Below are positions 39,206-47,119 of a stretch of DNA of 64,000 nt, piece after piece. Location: NCBI RefSeq assembly GCF_003143515.1, contig NZ_CP029343.1:4092001-4156000 (forward strand), written 5' to 3'. The number at the start of each line of letters is the position of its first letter. The stretch's first letter is position 1. Both the position numbers and the translations under genes were made by a program. A model generated the notes under the pieces. The model had not been told where the DNA came from and searched no databases. It saw nothing but the letters and a program-made list of their open reading frames with translations. Source of the stretch: Massilia oculi. GTDB lineage: Bacteria; Pseudomonadota; Gammaproteobacteria; Burkholderiales; Burkholderiaceae_D.

Positions 39206-40677
39206 GCTGTTAAGAAATTACCATGAAAGCAGTGCGGCGCGCGATAGGGAAGTCGCGCCAGCGCCACGGGACCATCCTTGACGCCGGCGGCGTCGAACAC
39301 CGTCATCACGGTCTGCCTGGCGCGCAAGTCCTGGGCCGCGCCGACCAGGTAGCCGTCAGTCTCCGAGCGCGCGTTGCGGCGCGGGACCAGCACGTGTTCC
39401 TCCACCTGCCAGCCGGCGCCGAAGACGTAGCCATCGACCTTGCCGCTATCCGTATCGACCAGGTTGACGCTGTCGAGCCTGAGGCCGGGCGAGGCGCCGC
39501 TGGCGCCCAACAGGGCCAGGCGGCGGTGGCGCGCCATCGCCACCTGCGGCATCACGCGCGGGAATTCGCTGGTGCCGAACAGGCGCTCGGTGCGCGCCTG
39601 GCCGCTGGCATAGTCCAGCGTGACCTGCACCGTGCGGCTGCGCGGCGGCGTGTGCTCGCCATGCATCACGCTGCCCACCTCGGCCAGCGCATCGCCCTCG
39701 TGCAGCACCACGTCGAAGCGGGTGCAGTCGCCGTCTTCCCAGGCATTCCCGAAGTGGAACACCATATGGGGCGGCAGCTCGAATACCTGGCGCAGCGCCA
39801 GCGTGTCCTTGGCGATCGCCAGCACCCGCGCGCCACGGGCGCCGCCGGCCCACGCGTGGCGTTCGGCGAAGCTCAGGCCGGGATCCTTTTTCAGGTCATA
39901 GGGCGGCACCACGAAGATCAGGTGCTTGCTGCTGATGACGAAGTCGTGCACCAGCGCCAGTTGCGGCGCCGGCAGCAGGGCGGTGCGCAGCACCTGGCCC
40001 TGGGCGCCGATCTGGTACAGCGCCAGCCGGTTGGCGCCGGGCAGCGTGCCGAAGTTCCACATGCCGCCCTGCGGATCGAGCTTGGGGTGGGCCGAGAACG
40101 GCATCGCGCGCAAGTCGTCGCTCCAGGTTTTGAGCCCGCGCGTGGCCAGCGACTCCGGATCGAGTTCGGTCGCCGAGCCGCCTTCCCACAGCGCATACAG
40201 CCGGCCGTCGTAGGGCAGCAGGTTGGTGTTGGCGGCGTTCATGGTGTCGTTGTCGCGCACGCCCCGGCGCGTGACCAGGGTGCCGAAGGCCGGATACAGG
40301 AACTGGCCGGCCGCGCTTTCTTCGGCGTAGCGCTGGGTCTCGACGAAGCGGCCGCGGTGGCGCACCTTGCCGTCGGCCACGGTCCAGGCCTGGGCGAAGC
40401 CGTCGCCGTCGAACCAGTGGTGATGGCGTTCGCCCCCCAGCTCGAAGCGGCCCGGCCCGTTGCGGTAGAAGGTGCCGCGCAGGTCGCGCGGTAGGCGGCC
40501 CTTGATGACGGCATCGCCTCCCTGGCTGCCGGCCTGGTTGGCGTAGACCGCCAGCGACGGGTCGCGCGCCAGGGCGGCGTGGAAGCGCTGGTAGGTGGCC
40601 TCGTCGGCGCGGGCGCCTGGTGCGAGGGCGAGGGCGCCGAGGGCGGCGCCTGCATGCAGGAAGGAGCGGCGGTCCAT
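39202..40677 (-). CDS. Carotenoid oxygenase family protein, exported
   Basis: A 491-residue non-heme iron dioxygenase of the carotenoid-cleavage family. The N-terminus MDRRSFLHAGAALGALALA is a Tat-like signal, unusual for the family. Family motifs are FYRNGPGRFE, HHHWFDGDG, HPKLDPQGGMWNFGT, LVHDFVISSKHLIFV, VFHFGNAWEDG and a C-terminal HCFHGNF with the last iron His. The seven-bladed propeller uses four His for Fe(II). It may cleave an apocarotenoid, stilbene or lignin-derived compound. The substrate is unknown. It lies 7 bp after the DUF2141 gene and overlaps the sensor kinase by 4 bp. Confidence 0.9.
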   Translation of the reverse strand: MDRRSFLHAGAALGALALAPGARADEATYQRFHAALARDPSLAVYANQAGSQGGDAVIKGRLPRDLRGTFYRNGPGRFELGGERHHHWFDGDGFAQAWTVADGKVRHRGRFVETQRYAEESAAGQFLYPAFGTLVTRRGVRDNDTMNAANTNLLPYDGRLYALWEGGSATELDPESLATRGLKTWSDDLRAMPFSAHPKLDPQGGMWNFGTLPGANRLALYQIGAQGQVLRTALLPAPQLALVHDFVISSKHLIFVVPPYDLKKDPGLSFAERHAWAGGARGARVLAIAKDTLALRQVFELPPHMVFHFGNAWEDGDCTRFDVVLHEGDALAEVGSVMHGEHTPPRSRTVQVTLDYASGQARTERLFGTSEFPRVMPQVAMARHRRLALLGASGASPGLRLDSVNLVDTDSGKVDGYVFGAGWQVEEHVLVPRRNARSETDGYLVGAAQDLRARQTVMTVFDAAGVKDGPVALARLPYRAPHCFHGNFLTA

Positions 40678-40684
40678 GCTGGCC

Positions 40685-41095
40685 TCAGCGCAGGGTGATG
40701 TGGGTGGCGCCGCCCTTGGCCGGCAACGCGAAGCGGGCGGCCTCGAACGCCGGCGGGCCCATATTGCCCAGCGCATCGTTGCTGAAACCGGTCGCTTCGA
40801 CCGGGACGCCCATCATGTTCTGGTCCAGCTTGTCGTTGTCGTTGGCATCATGGTAGGCGGCGATGGCGTACTGGCCGGCCGCCAGGTCCTTGAGCGCGAA
40901 CGTGGCGCCGCCATTCCGGACCGGCGCGCTGGCGCTGTGCAAGGGGCGCTTGAGGAAGCGGTCGGCGCTGTCGAACAGGGCGATCTTCACGCTGCCGCCG
41001 GCGCCGCGCGCGCCGTCGACCTGGATCGACAGGTCGGCGGCGTGGCTGGCGGCAGCGCTGGACAGCAGGGCAAGCAGAAGGGCAAGGCGGTTCAT
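40685..41095 (-). CDS. DUF2141 domain-containing periplasmic protein
   Basis: A 136-residue exported protein: signal peptide (residues 1-19, ending SHA) and a DUF2141 beta-sandwich with GSVKIALFDSADRFLKRPL, AIAAYHDANDNDKLDQN and FSNDA. The domain is common next to carotenoid-related genes but has no proven role. GGAGA precedes ATG at 41095. It is the first gene of the operon with the carotenoid oxygenase and the two-component pair. Confidence 0.9.
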   Translation of the reverse strand: MNRLALLLALLSSAAASHAADLSIQVDGARGAGGSVKIALFDSADRFLKRPLHSASAPVRNGGATFALKDLAAGQYAIAAYHDANDNDKLDQNMMGVPVEATGFSNDALGNMGPPAFEAARFALPAKGGATHITLR

Positions 41096-41316
41096 GGAAG
41101 TCTCCGGTCGCGTGGTCGTCAGGGCCATTCTGGAAGCGCAAGCCGGAGTCCGCCGCGGTTTGCGACGAAGCGGCGCCTGGCGGCGCGAGTTGCAGGCGTG
41201 TGGCGCCAGTTGCCATGCCCGCGTGCGCCGCTTGCCAGCGCCTGCCAAAAGCCTATGATGAGGGAATGCGGCGGCAAGCTGACTTGCCGCGTCCGTGTTC
41301 AGCTCAGGAGGGCATG

Positions 41317-41640
41317 ATGGACGAGCACTGCAACGAGTACGTCGGGACCGTCTACGTGTTACCGGAAACCCGCTGTTTCGAACTCCATACCACGGTCCAT
41401 GGCGCGCCGGCGACCATTACGGGCACGGTTTCCCAGCTGCTGGCCTCGCAGTTCAGCCAGTACGTGCCGGGCGCGATCGGCACCGTCGATCCGCAGCAGG
41501 TGGCGCTGCGACCGCGCCGGGTCGAGGTGCTGACCCGCGAACTGCACGAGCGCCACCGGGCGCCGCGCAAGGTGCACCTGCTCACGCGCGTGCACGACGT
41601 GGAAGAGCAGGCCAGGCCAGTGCCGGTGTCGACCGTCTGA
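41317..41640 (+). CDS. Hypothetical protein
   Basis: A 107-residue protein that I do not recognise. It opens MDEHCNEYVGTVYVLPETR and ends with a basic segment (RELHERHRAPRKVHLL). No signal peptide or membrane segment. An excellent AGGAGG site lies upstream of two consecutive ATGs; the second (41317) has better spacing. It is divergent from the DUF2141 operon with a 221-bp gap. Confidence 0.7.
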   Translation: MDEHCNEYVGTVYVLPETRCFELHTTVHGAPATITGTVSQLLASQFSQYVPGAIGTVDPQQVALRPRRVEVLTRELHERHRAPRKVHLLTRVHDVEEQARPVPVSTV

Positions 41641-41650
41641 AGAGCCCTGG

Positions 41651-41688
41651 AAATAAAAAATGCCGCCCGGCTTGCGCCAGGCGGCATT
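41651..41688 (-). terminator. Rho-independent terminator of the 61-residue gene
   Basis: AATGCCGCC and GGCGGCATT form a 9-bp stem. On the minus strand a T-rich tail (TTTTTTATTT) follows, so it ends leftward transcription. It also separates the convergent 41,317 gene. Confidence 0.85.
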
Positions 41689-41708
41689 GCGATGAAGGCG
41701 ATTTTGCT

Positions 41709-41894
41709 TCAGCCGAAGCTGACAAAGCGCTCCGGGATATCGATCGTGCCGGCCTTGGCGGCGGCGGCATAGGTGCGCATTTCAGCGATGACCGCTTCCA
41801 TCTGGTCGGCGCCGGGATTTTCGATGAAGTTCTTCATGCGTTCCTGCAGCGATGCCTGTTGATCACGCCATTCGTATCTGGACGACTTGCTCAT
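41709..41894 (-). CDS. Small hypothetical protein
   Basis: A 61-residue soluble, mostly helical protein (MSKSSRYEWRDQQASLQERM). No domain recognised. Evidence that it is real: GAGGAGA at ideal spacing before the ATG, a proper terminator after the stop, and codon use like its neighbours. It follows no other gene on its strand, so it is monocistronic. Confidence 0.75.
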   Translation of the reverse strand: MSKSSRYEWRDQQASLQERMKNFIENPGADQMEAVIAEMRTYAAAAKAGTIDIPERFVSFG

Positions 41895-42023
41895 GCTTTC
41901 TCCTCGCGGTCACACCGCTGTTATTGATATTCACGACACCCTCTGTGAAGGCTTACAGATTGCCACAAAATCATCCCTTGTGTCCGTGCGATGCCGCACT
42001 TAGTCTCGTGACTTGACAATCAT

Positions 42024-42683
42024 TTAACAATTCTTCAGCACACTGGCATAAAACAGCTCGAGACGCGCCGCCAGCTCGCGCCGCGCTTCCTCGCGCGACG
42101 GTTGCGTATCGGGGAACAGGAAGCGCCCGATCGGATCGCCGCAGATGCAGCCGATCAGGTGGGTCGGCAGCAATTCCAGCGGCACGTCGTCGCGCAACTG
42201 GCTGCGGATGTCCGGACGCGAAAAGAAGCGGTACAGCATCTCGCGCGTCAGGCGCGGCCCGCCTTCATAGAAAGCCTCGGCCAGTTCCGGATTGCTGCCG
42301 GCTTCGGCGATCACCACGCGCTGCATGGCCATCGTATCCGGGTCGACCAGCAAATCGTAGAAGCTGCGCGCGAAGTCGTCGACGATCGCGCGCAGCGGCC
42401 GGGTGTCGACGTCCATGTCGTGCCCGGCAAACAGGCGTTCGCGCCTTGAGGCGAGCACAGCCCTGAGCAGGCCGGCCTTGCCGCCGAATTTCACATAGAT
42501 CGTGCGCACCGCCACCCGCGCCTCGCGGGCGATGGCTTCCAGGCTGACCTTGGTATAGCCATGGCGCAGGATGAGGCAGCCCGCGGCGTGGATCAATTCC
42601 TGGGTGCGGGCCTCGACTTCCGACGCCTTCGGACGTCCGGCGGATTTGACGGCCGCCACTGTTTCATTCTGTGCTTTGCTCAT
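42024..42683 (-). CDS. TetR-family repressor of the adjacent efflux operon
   Basis: A 219-residue TetR-family regulator. Helix-turn-helix at residues of about 40-65 (SLEAIAREARVAVRTIYVKF), then an all-helical ligand domain. It is divergent from the EmrAB-TolC-like genes, and a perfect 10-bp inverted repeat lies between them, so it probably represses both its own gene and the pump until a substrate binds. ATG at 42683 gives the usual N-terminus. The longer frame runs through the operator and is rejected. Confidence 0.92.
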   Translation of the reverse strand: MSKAQNETVAAVKSAGRPKASEVEARTQELIHAAGCLILRHGYTKVSLEAIAREARVAVRTIYVKFGGKAGLLRAVLASRRERLFAGHDMDVDTRPLRAIVDDFARSFYDLLVDPDTMAMQRVVIAEAGSNPELAEAFYEGGPRLTREMLYRFFSRPDIRSQLRDDVPLELLPTHLIGCICGDPIGRFLFPDTQPSREEARRELAARLELFYASVLKNC

Positions 42684-42705
42684 GGCAAGGACTCTAGTGC
42701 AAACC

Positions 42706-42731
42706 AAAATGAAACGCAACCGTTTCATTTT
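42706..42731. promoter_or_regulatory. TetR operator, perfect 10-bp inverted repeat
   Basis: AAAATGAAAC, 6-bp spacer, GTTTCATTTT. It ends one base before the -35 box of the efflux operon. Half-sites (TTTCATT) recur inside the tetR start and just before the emrA ribosome site. Confidence 0.88.
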
Positions 42732-42732
42732 C

Positions 42733-42761
42733 TTGACTTCCGCGTATTGCTGGCAAATAAT
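42733..42761 (+). promoter_or_regulatory. Promoter of the efflux operon
   Basis: TTGACT (42733-42738), 17-bp spacer, AATAAT (42756-42761), directly abutting the TetR operator. Confidence 0.7.
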
Positions 42762-42801
42762 GCGATGAATCCATTTCATTTCATTTTTCCGGAGCTTTTC
42801 C

Positions 42802-43953
42802 ATGGCAGAGATGCACAGCACGGCAGGGCAGGCGCCCGCGGCACAAACCCCAGCGGGCGGGGCGCCAGGCAGCGGACCCGGCAAGAGCGGGCCCAACAAG
42901 CGTGTGCTGGTGGTGGTCGGCCTGATCGCGCTGGCCGCGATCGGTGCTGGCGGACGCATGTGGTACCGCAGCCATCACTTCGTCGAGACCGAAAATGCCT
43001 ACGTCACCGGGCGCGTGCACCAGGTGTCGTCGCGCGTGGCCGGCGTGGTGACGCGGGTAGCGGTGGACGACAACCAGCTGGTGAAGGCGGGCGACGTGAT
43101 CGCCGAGCTGGATCCGGTCGACCATGCCGTGCGCGTCGAGCAGATCGAAGCCCAGATCGCCAGCGTGCAGCAGCAGCTCAAGCAGGCCGAGGCCCAGATA
43201 GAGCAGGTGCGCGCGCAGGCCGCCGCCGCCGGCGCCCAGGTCAAGCAGTCCCAGGCCCAGTTGCTGCGGGCGCGCCAGGATGCCGAACGCTTCGGCCAGC
43301 TGTACAACGAGACCATGAAGGCGGTCTCGAAGGCCGAGGTGGATGCCTCGAGCGCCGCGCGCGACGCCGCCGTGGCCGACCTGGCCGCGCGCCGCGACAA
43401 CGCCGCGGCGGCGCAAGCCCAGATCGGCGCTGCCGAGGCGGGCCGCGACGTGCTCAAGGCGCAGGTGAAGGTGTTGCAGGCGCAGTGGAAGGAAGCGCAG
43501 CAGCAGCTGGCCTACAACCGCATCGTGGCGCCGGTGGACGGCCGCGTCGGCCGCCGCAGCGTCGAAGTCGGCGCCCGCGTGCAGCCGGGCCAGGCGATGC
43601 TGGCCGTGGTCGAGGACAACGTGTGGGTGGTCGCCAACTTCAAGGAAACCCAGCTCGCCGGCCTGGCGCCGGGACAACAGGTCAGCCTCGACGTCGACGC
43701 GCTGCCCGAGCATCATCTGGTGGGCCGCGTGGACAGCTTCGCCCCGGCCTCGGGCAACCAGTTCGCGCTGCTGCCGGCCGATAACGCGACCGGCAACTTC
43801 ACCAAGATCGTGCAGCGCGTGCCGGTCAAGATCACGCTCGATCCGCAGGACGTGAAGAAATACGCCGGCCGCCTGGTGCCCGGCATGTCGGTGGTGGCCG
43901 AGGTGGAACTGGGCCAGGACGTCAAGCCGACCCAGACCGCGGCCGTCCACTAA
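42802..43953 (+). CDS. emrA: EmrA/HlyD-type membrane fusion protein
   Basis: A 383-residue periplasmic adaptor. One N-terminal membrane helix (VLVVVGLIALAAIGAG, about residues 35-50), a biotinyl-lipoyl-like domain (QVSSRVAGVVTRVAVDDNQ), a long coiled-coil hairpin (residues of about 110-215) and a beta-barrel (GRVGRRSVEVGARVQPG). It joins the MFS pump to the outer-membrane channel. GGAG precedes ATG at 42802. First gene of the operon, 9 bp before the pump gene. Confidence 0.94.
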   Translation: MAEMHSTAGQAPAAQTPAGGAPGSGPGKSGPNKRVLVVVGLIALAAIGAGGRMWYRSHHFVETENAYVTGRVHQVSSRVAGVVTRVAVDDNQLVKAGDVIAELDPVDHAVRVEQIEAQIASVQQQLKQAEAQIEQVRAQAAAAGAQVKQSQAQLLRARQDAERFGQLYNETMKAVSKAEVDASSAARDAAVADLAARRDNAAAAQAQIGAAEAGRDVLKAQVKVLQAQWKEAQQQLAYNRIVAPVDGRVGRRSVEVGARVQPGQAMLAVVEDNVWVVANFKETQLAGLAPGQQVSLDVDALPEHHLVGRVDSFAPASGNQFALLPADNATGNFTKIVQRVPVKITLDPQDVKKYAGRLVPGMSVVAEVELGQDVKPTQTAAVH

Positions 43954-43962
43954 GCGCTTGCC

Positions 43963-45594
43963 ATGACGACCCTGAGCAAACCCGCCGCAGTCGGCCCGAC
44001 CTCGGGGGCAGTCCCCGGCGCGCCTGCAAACGGCGCCGCGGCCTTGCGCGGCCCGGTGGACCTGCGCACCTGGATCGCGATCGCCGCTGGCATGCTGGGC
44101 GCCTTCATGGCGGTGCTCGACATCCAGATCACGAATTCCTCGCTGCGCGACATCCTCGGCACCCTGTCGGCCACGCAGGAAGAAGGCTCGTGGATCTCGA
44201 CCGCCTACCTGTGCGCCGAAATCGTCGTGATCCCGCTGACGGCGCTGTTTACGCGCGCTTTCGGCGTGCGCAACTACATGATCGGCACCACCGCGCTGTT
44301 CCTGGTGTTCTCGACCCTGTGCGGCGCGGCCTGGAGCCTGGAAAGCATGATCGTGTTCCGCATGCTGCAGGGCTTCACCGGCGGCGCGCTGATCCCGATG
44401 GCGATGACCCTCGTGATGACGCTGCTGCCGCCGTCGAAGCGCGCCACCGGCATGGCCATCTTTGGCCTGACCGCGACGCTGGCGCCGGCCATGGGTCCGA
44501 CCCTGGGCGGCTACCTGTCGGAGCTGTATGGCTGGCCGTCGATCTTCTACATCAACTGGGTGCCGGGCGTGCTGCTGATCGCCGGCATGGCCTGGGGCCT
44601 GCATCCCGAGAAGGCCAACCTCAGGACGCTGGTGAAGGCCGACTGGCTGGGCATCGCGCTGATGGCGATGGGCCTGGCCTGCCTGACGATCTTCCTGGAA
44701 GAGGGCAATTCGAAGGACTGGTTCGATTCGAGTTTCATCGTGGCCTTCGCCGCGCTGTCGCTCACGGGCCTCCTGGGCTGGGTGGCGCTGAGCTTCTCGA
44801 AGCCGGAACCGTTCGTCAACCTGCGCCTCTACGGCCAGCGCAACTTCCTGGTGGCGACCACGCTGTCGGCGGTGATCGGCATGGGCCTGTATGGTTCCTC
44901 TTACCTGCTGCCGCTGTACCTGGGCCAGATCGCCGGCTATACGCCGATGCAGATCGGCGAAGTGATCGCCTGGGTCGGCCTGCCGCAATTGCTGGTGATG
45001 CCGTTCGCGGCCAGGCTGTCCTCGAAAGTGGACAACCGCATCCTGTGCAGCTTCGGCCTGTTCATGTTCGGCATCTCGTGCATCATGAATTCGTTCATGG
45101 ACGCCACCACCGGCTACGACCAGCTGATGTGGACGCAGGTCGTGCGCGCCATTGGCCAGCCCTTCGTGATGCTGACCCTGTCGAACTTCGCGATGTCGGG
45201 CTTGCAGCCGCGCGACATGGGCTCGGCCTCGAGCCTGTTCAACATGACCCGCAACCTGGGCGGCTCGATCGGCATCGCGCTGCTGGCGACCTCGCTCACC
45301 AACCGCGAACACTTCCACTCGGCGCGCCTGGGCGAAGCGGTTTCCAGCTATGCGCCCGCGACCCAGGAACGCCTCGATATGCTGACCCAGGGCTTCATCG
45401 CCAAGGGCATCGATCCCGCCAGCGCCTCAACCCAAGCGCTGGCCGTGGTCGACCGCCTGGTGCGGCGCGAAGCCTATGTGATGGCCTATAACGACGGCTT
45501 CTGGATCATCGGCATGATCCTGCTCGGCTGTATCGCGGCGATCTGGATGGCCGACAAGGTCAAGTCGCCGGGTGGCGGCTCAGGCGCCCATTGA
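43963..45594 (+). CDS. emrB: EmrB/QacA-type MFS efflux pump (DHA2, 14 TM)
   Basis: A 543-residue inner-membrane drug/proton antiporter. It has 14 predicted membrane segments, DIQITNSSLRDILGTLSAT (DHA2 motif), LQGFTGGALIPMAM and GPTLGGYLSELYGW (motif C of exporters). Substrates are probably hydrophobic toxins, from the family. It lies between the adaptor and the outer-membrane factor. Confidence 0.95.
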   Translation: MTTLSKPAAVGPTSGAVPGAPANGAAALRGPVDLRTWIAIAAGMLGAFMAVLDIQITNSSLRDILGTLSATQEEGSWISTAYLCAEIVVIPLTALFTRAFGVRNYMIGTTALFLVFSTLCGAAWSLESMIVFRMLQGFTGGALIPMAMTLVMTLLPPSKRATGMAIFGLTATLAPAMGPTLGGYLSELYGWPSIFYINWVPGVLLIAGMAWGLHPEKANLRTLVKADWLGIALMAMGLACLTIFLEEGNSKDWFDSSFIVAFAALSLTGLLGWVALSFSKPEPFVNLRLYGQRNFLVATTLSAVIGMGLYGSSYLLPLYLGQIAGYTPMQIGEVIAWVGLPQLLVMPFAARLSSKVDNRILCSFGLFMFGISCIMNSFMDATTGYDQLMWTQVVRAIGQPFVMLTLSNFAMSGLQPRDMGSASSLFNMTRNLGGSIGIALLATSLTNREHFHSARLGEAVSSYAPATQERLDMLTQGFIAKGIDPASASTQALAVVDRLVRREAYVMAYNDGFWIIGMILLGCIAAIWMADKVKSPGGGSGAH

Positions 45595-45644
45595 TGTGTC
45601 CATTGATGCGTCCATTGATACTGAATCGAATGAAGAGACCAACC

Positions 45645-47087
45645 ATGTTCAAACCTCTCGCCACCGTCATCGCGATCGGCGCACTGCTCGCCGGCTGCAC
45701 CACGCTCGGCCCGGATTTCAAGGCGCCCGACGCGCCTGCGCAAACGGCGTTCCGCCATCTCGACGCGGGCAGCGACAGCGCGCGCCTGCCGGCCGCCTGG
45801 TGGACCGTATTCCATGACGCCACCCTCGACAGCCTCGAGGCACGCGCGCTGCGCGATAATCCGGGCGTGCAGGCAGCGGCCCAGCGCCTGCTGCAGGCGC
45901 AGGCGCAACTCGGCGTGGTGCGCGCCGGCCAGCTGCCGGGCGTCTCGGTCGGCGCCGGTGTGTCGAATGCCCGCACCTCGGCCGAAACCTCGCAGGGCCT
46001 GGCCCTGGGCGGCCGCTCGATCGAGGGCAATAACTACAGCGTCGGCGCCTCGCTGTCGTATGAGCTCGACCTGTGGGGCCGCGTGCGCCGCGTCGTCGAG
46101 GCCAGCGATGCGCAGGCGCTGGCGGCGCAGGATGACCGCGACGGCGTGATCCTGCTGCTGTCGAGCCAGGTCGCCTCGTCGTACTGGCAGCTGCGTGGGT
46201 TGGACGCCGAGCGGGCGATCCTGGAGGGCGCCCTGGCCACGCGCCGCGAGTCGCAGGAACTGGTGGAGGCCCGCTTCAATGCCGGCCTGTCGAACGAACT
46301 GGACGTGTCGCGCGCGCGCATCGAGCGCGCCAACGCCGAAGCCGACCTGCACGAGGTGCAGCGCCAGCGCAACCTGGTGGAACATGCGCTGGCCACGCTG
46401 GTGGGCAGCACGCCCAGTGCGCCCTTGCTGGCGGCGCAGATGGATACCACGGCCGCGCAACTGCCGCAGCCGCCCGCGATTCCCGTCGGCCTGCCGGCCA
46501 GTCTGGTGGGCCAGCGGCCCGACCTGGCGGCCAGCGTGGCGCAACTGAAGGCGGCCAATGCGCAGATCGGCGTGGCCGAAGGCGCCTTCTATCCGGCGCT
46601 GTCGCTGACCGGGAATTTCGGCTACGCCTCGCAAAGCCTGAACGACCTGACGAACGGCGACGCGCGCCAGTTCTCGGCCGGCCCGCTGGCGCTGTCGCTG
46701 CCGATCTTCGATGGCGGACGCAATCGCGCCAACCTGGCGCTGGCCCAGGCACGCTATGACGAGGCGCTGGCCAACCATCGGACGAAGTTGTTGACGGCGC
46801 TGCGCGAGGTGGAAGACGCGCTGTCGGACCTGCAGCAGCGCCAGCAACAGGGCGATGTGCAGGCCCGGTCGCAACAGGCCGCGGCGCGCGCGCTGCTGGT
46901 GGCGCAGGCGCGCTACGAGCGCGGCGTGTCGACCTATCTCGACGTGACCGACGCCCAGCGCAGCACGCTGGCGGCGGACCGCGCCGCGGCCCAGATCCGC
47001 ACCCAGCGCCTGCTGGCGACGGTGGCGGTGGCGCGCGCGCTCGGCGGCGGTTGGGAGCAGGGGGAGGCGCTGGCGACGGTGCGATAA
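45645..47087 (+). CDS. NodT/OprM-type outer-membrane efflux lipoprotein
   Basis: A 480-residue TolC-family channel. A lipobox (ALLAGC at about residue 17) means it is lipidated. Two OEP repeats follow with GVQAAAQRLLQAQAQLGVV and ANLALAQARYDEALANHRT, which form the helical barrel. It completes the tripartite pump. ATG at 45645 has GAAGAGA upstream. Two earlier ATGs in frame (45594 and 45630) lack a ribosome site. Confidence 0.92.
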   Translation: MFKPLATVIAIGALLAGCTTLGPDFKAPDAPAQTAFRHLDAGSDSARLPAAWWTVFHDATLDSLEARALRDNPGVQAAAQRLLQAQAQLGVVRAGQLPGVSVGAGVSNARTSAETSQGLALGGRSIEGNNYSVGASLSYELDLWGRVRRVVEASDAQALAAQDDRDGVILLLSSQVASSYWQLRGLDAERAILEGALATRRESQELVEARFNAGLSNELDVSRARIERANAEADLHEVQRQRNLVEHALATLVGSTPSAPLLAAQMDTTAAQLPQPPAIPVGLPASLVGQRPDLAASVAQLKAANAQIGVAEGAFYPALSLTGNFGYASQSLNDLTNGDARQFSAGPLALSLPIFDGGRNRANLALAQARYDEALANHRTKLLTALREVEDALSDLQQRQQQGDVQARSQQAAARALLVAQARYERGVSTYLDVTDAQRSTLAADRAAAQIRTQRLLATVAVARALGGGWEQGEALATVR

Positions 47088-47119
47088 TGGTGCGGTTGTC
47101 ATCCACGACCCGAGAGACC

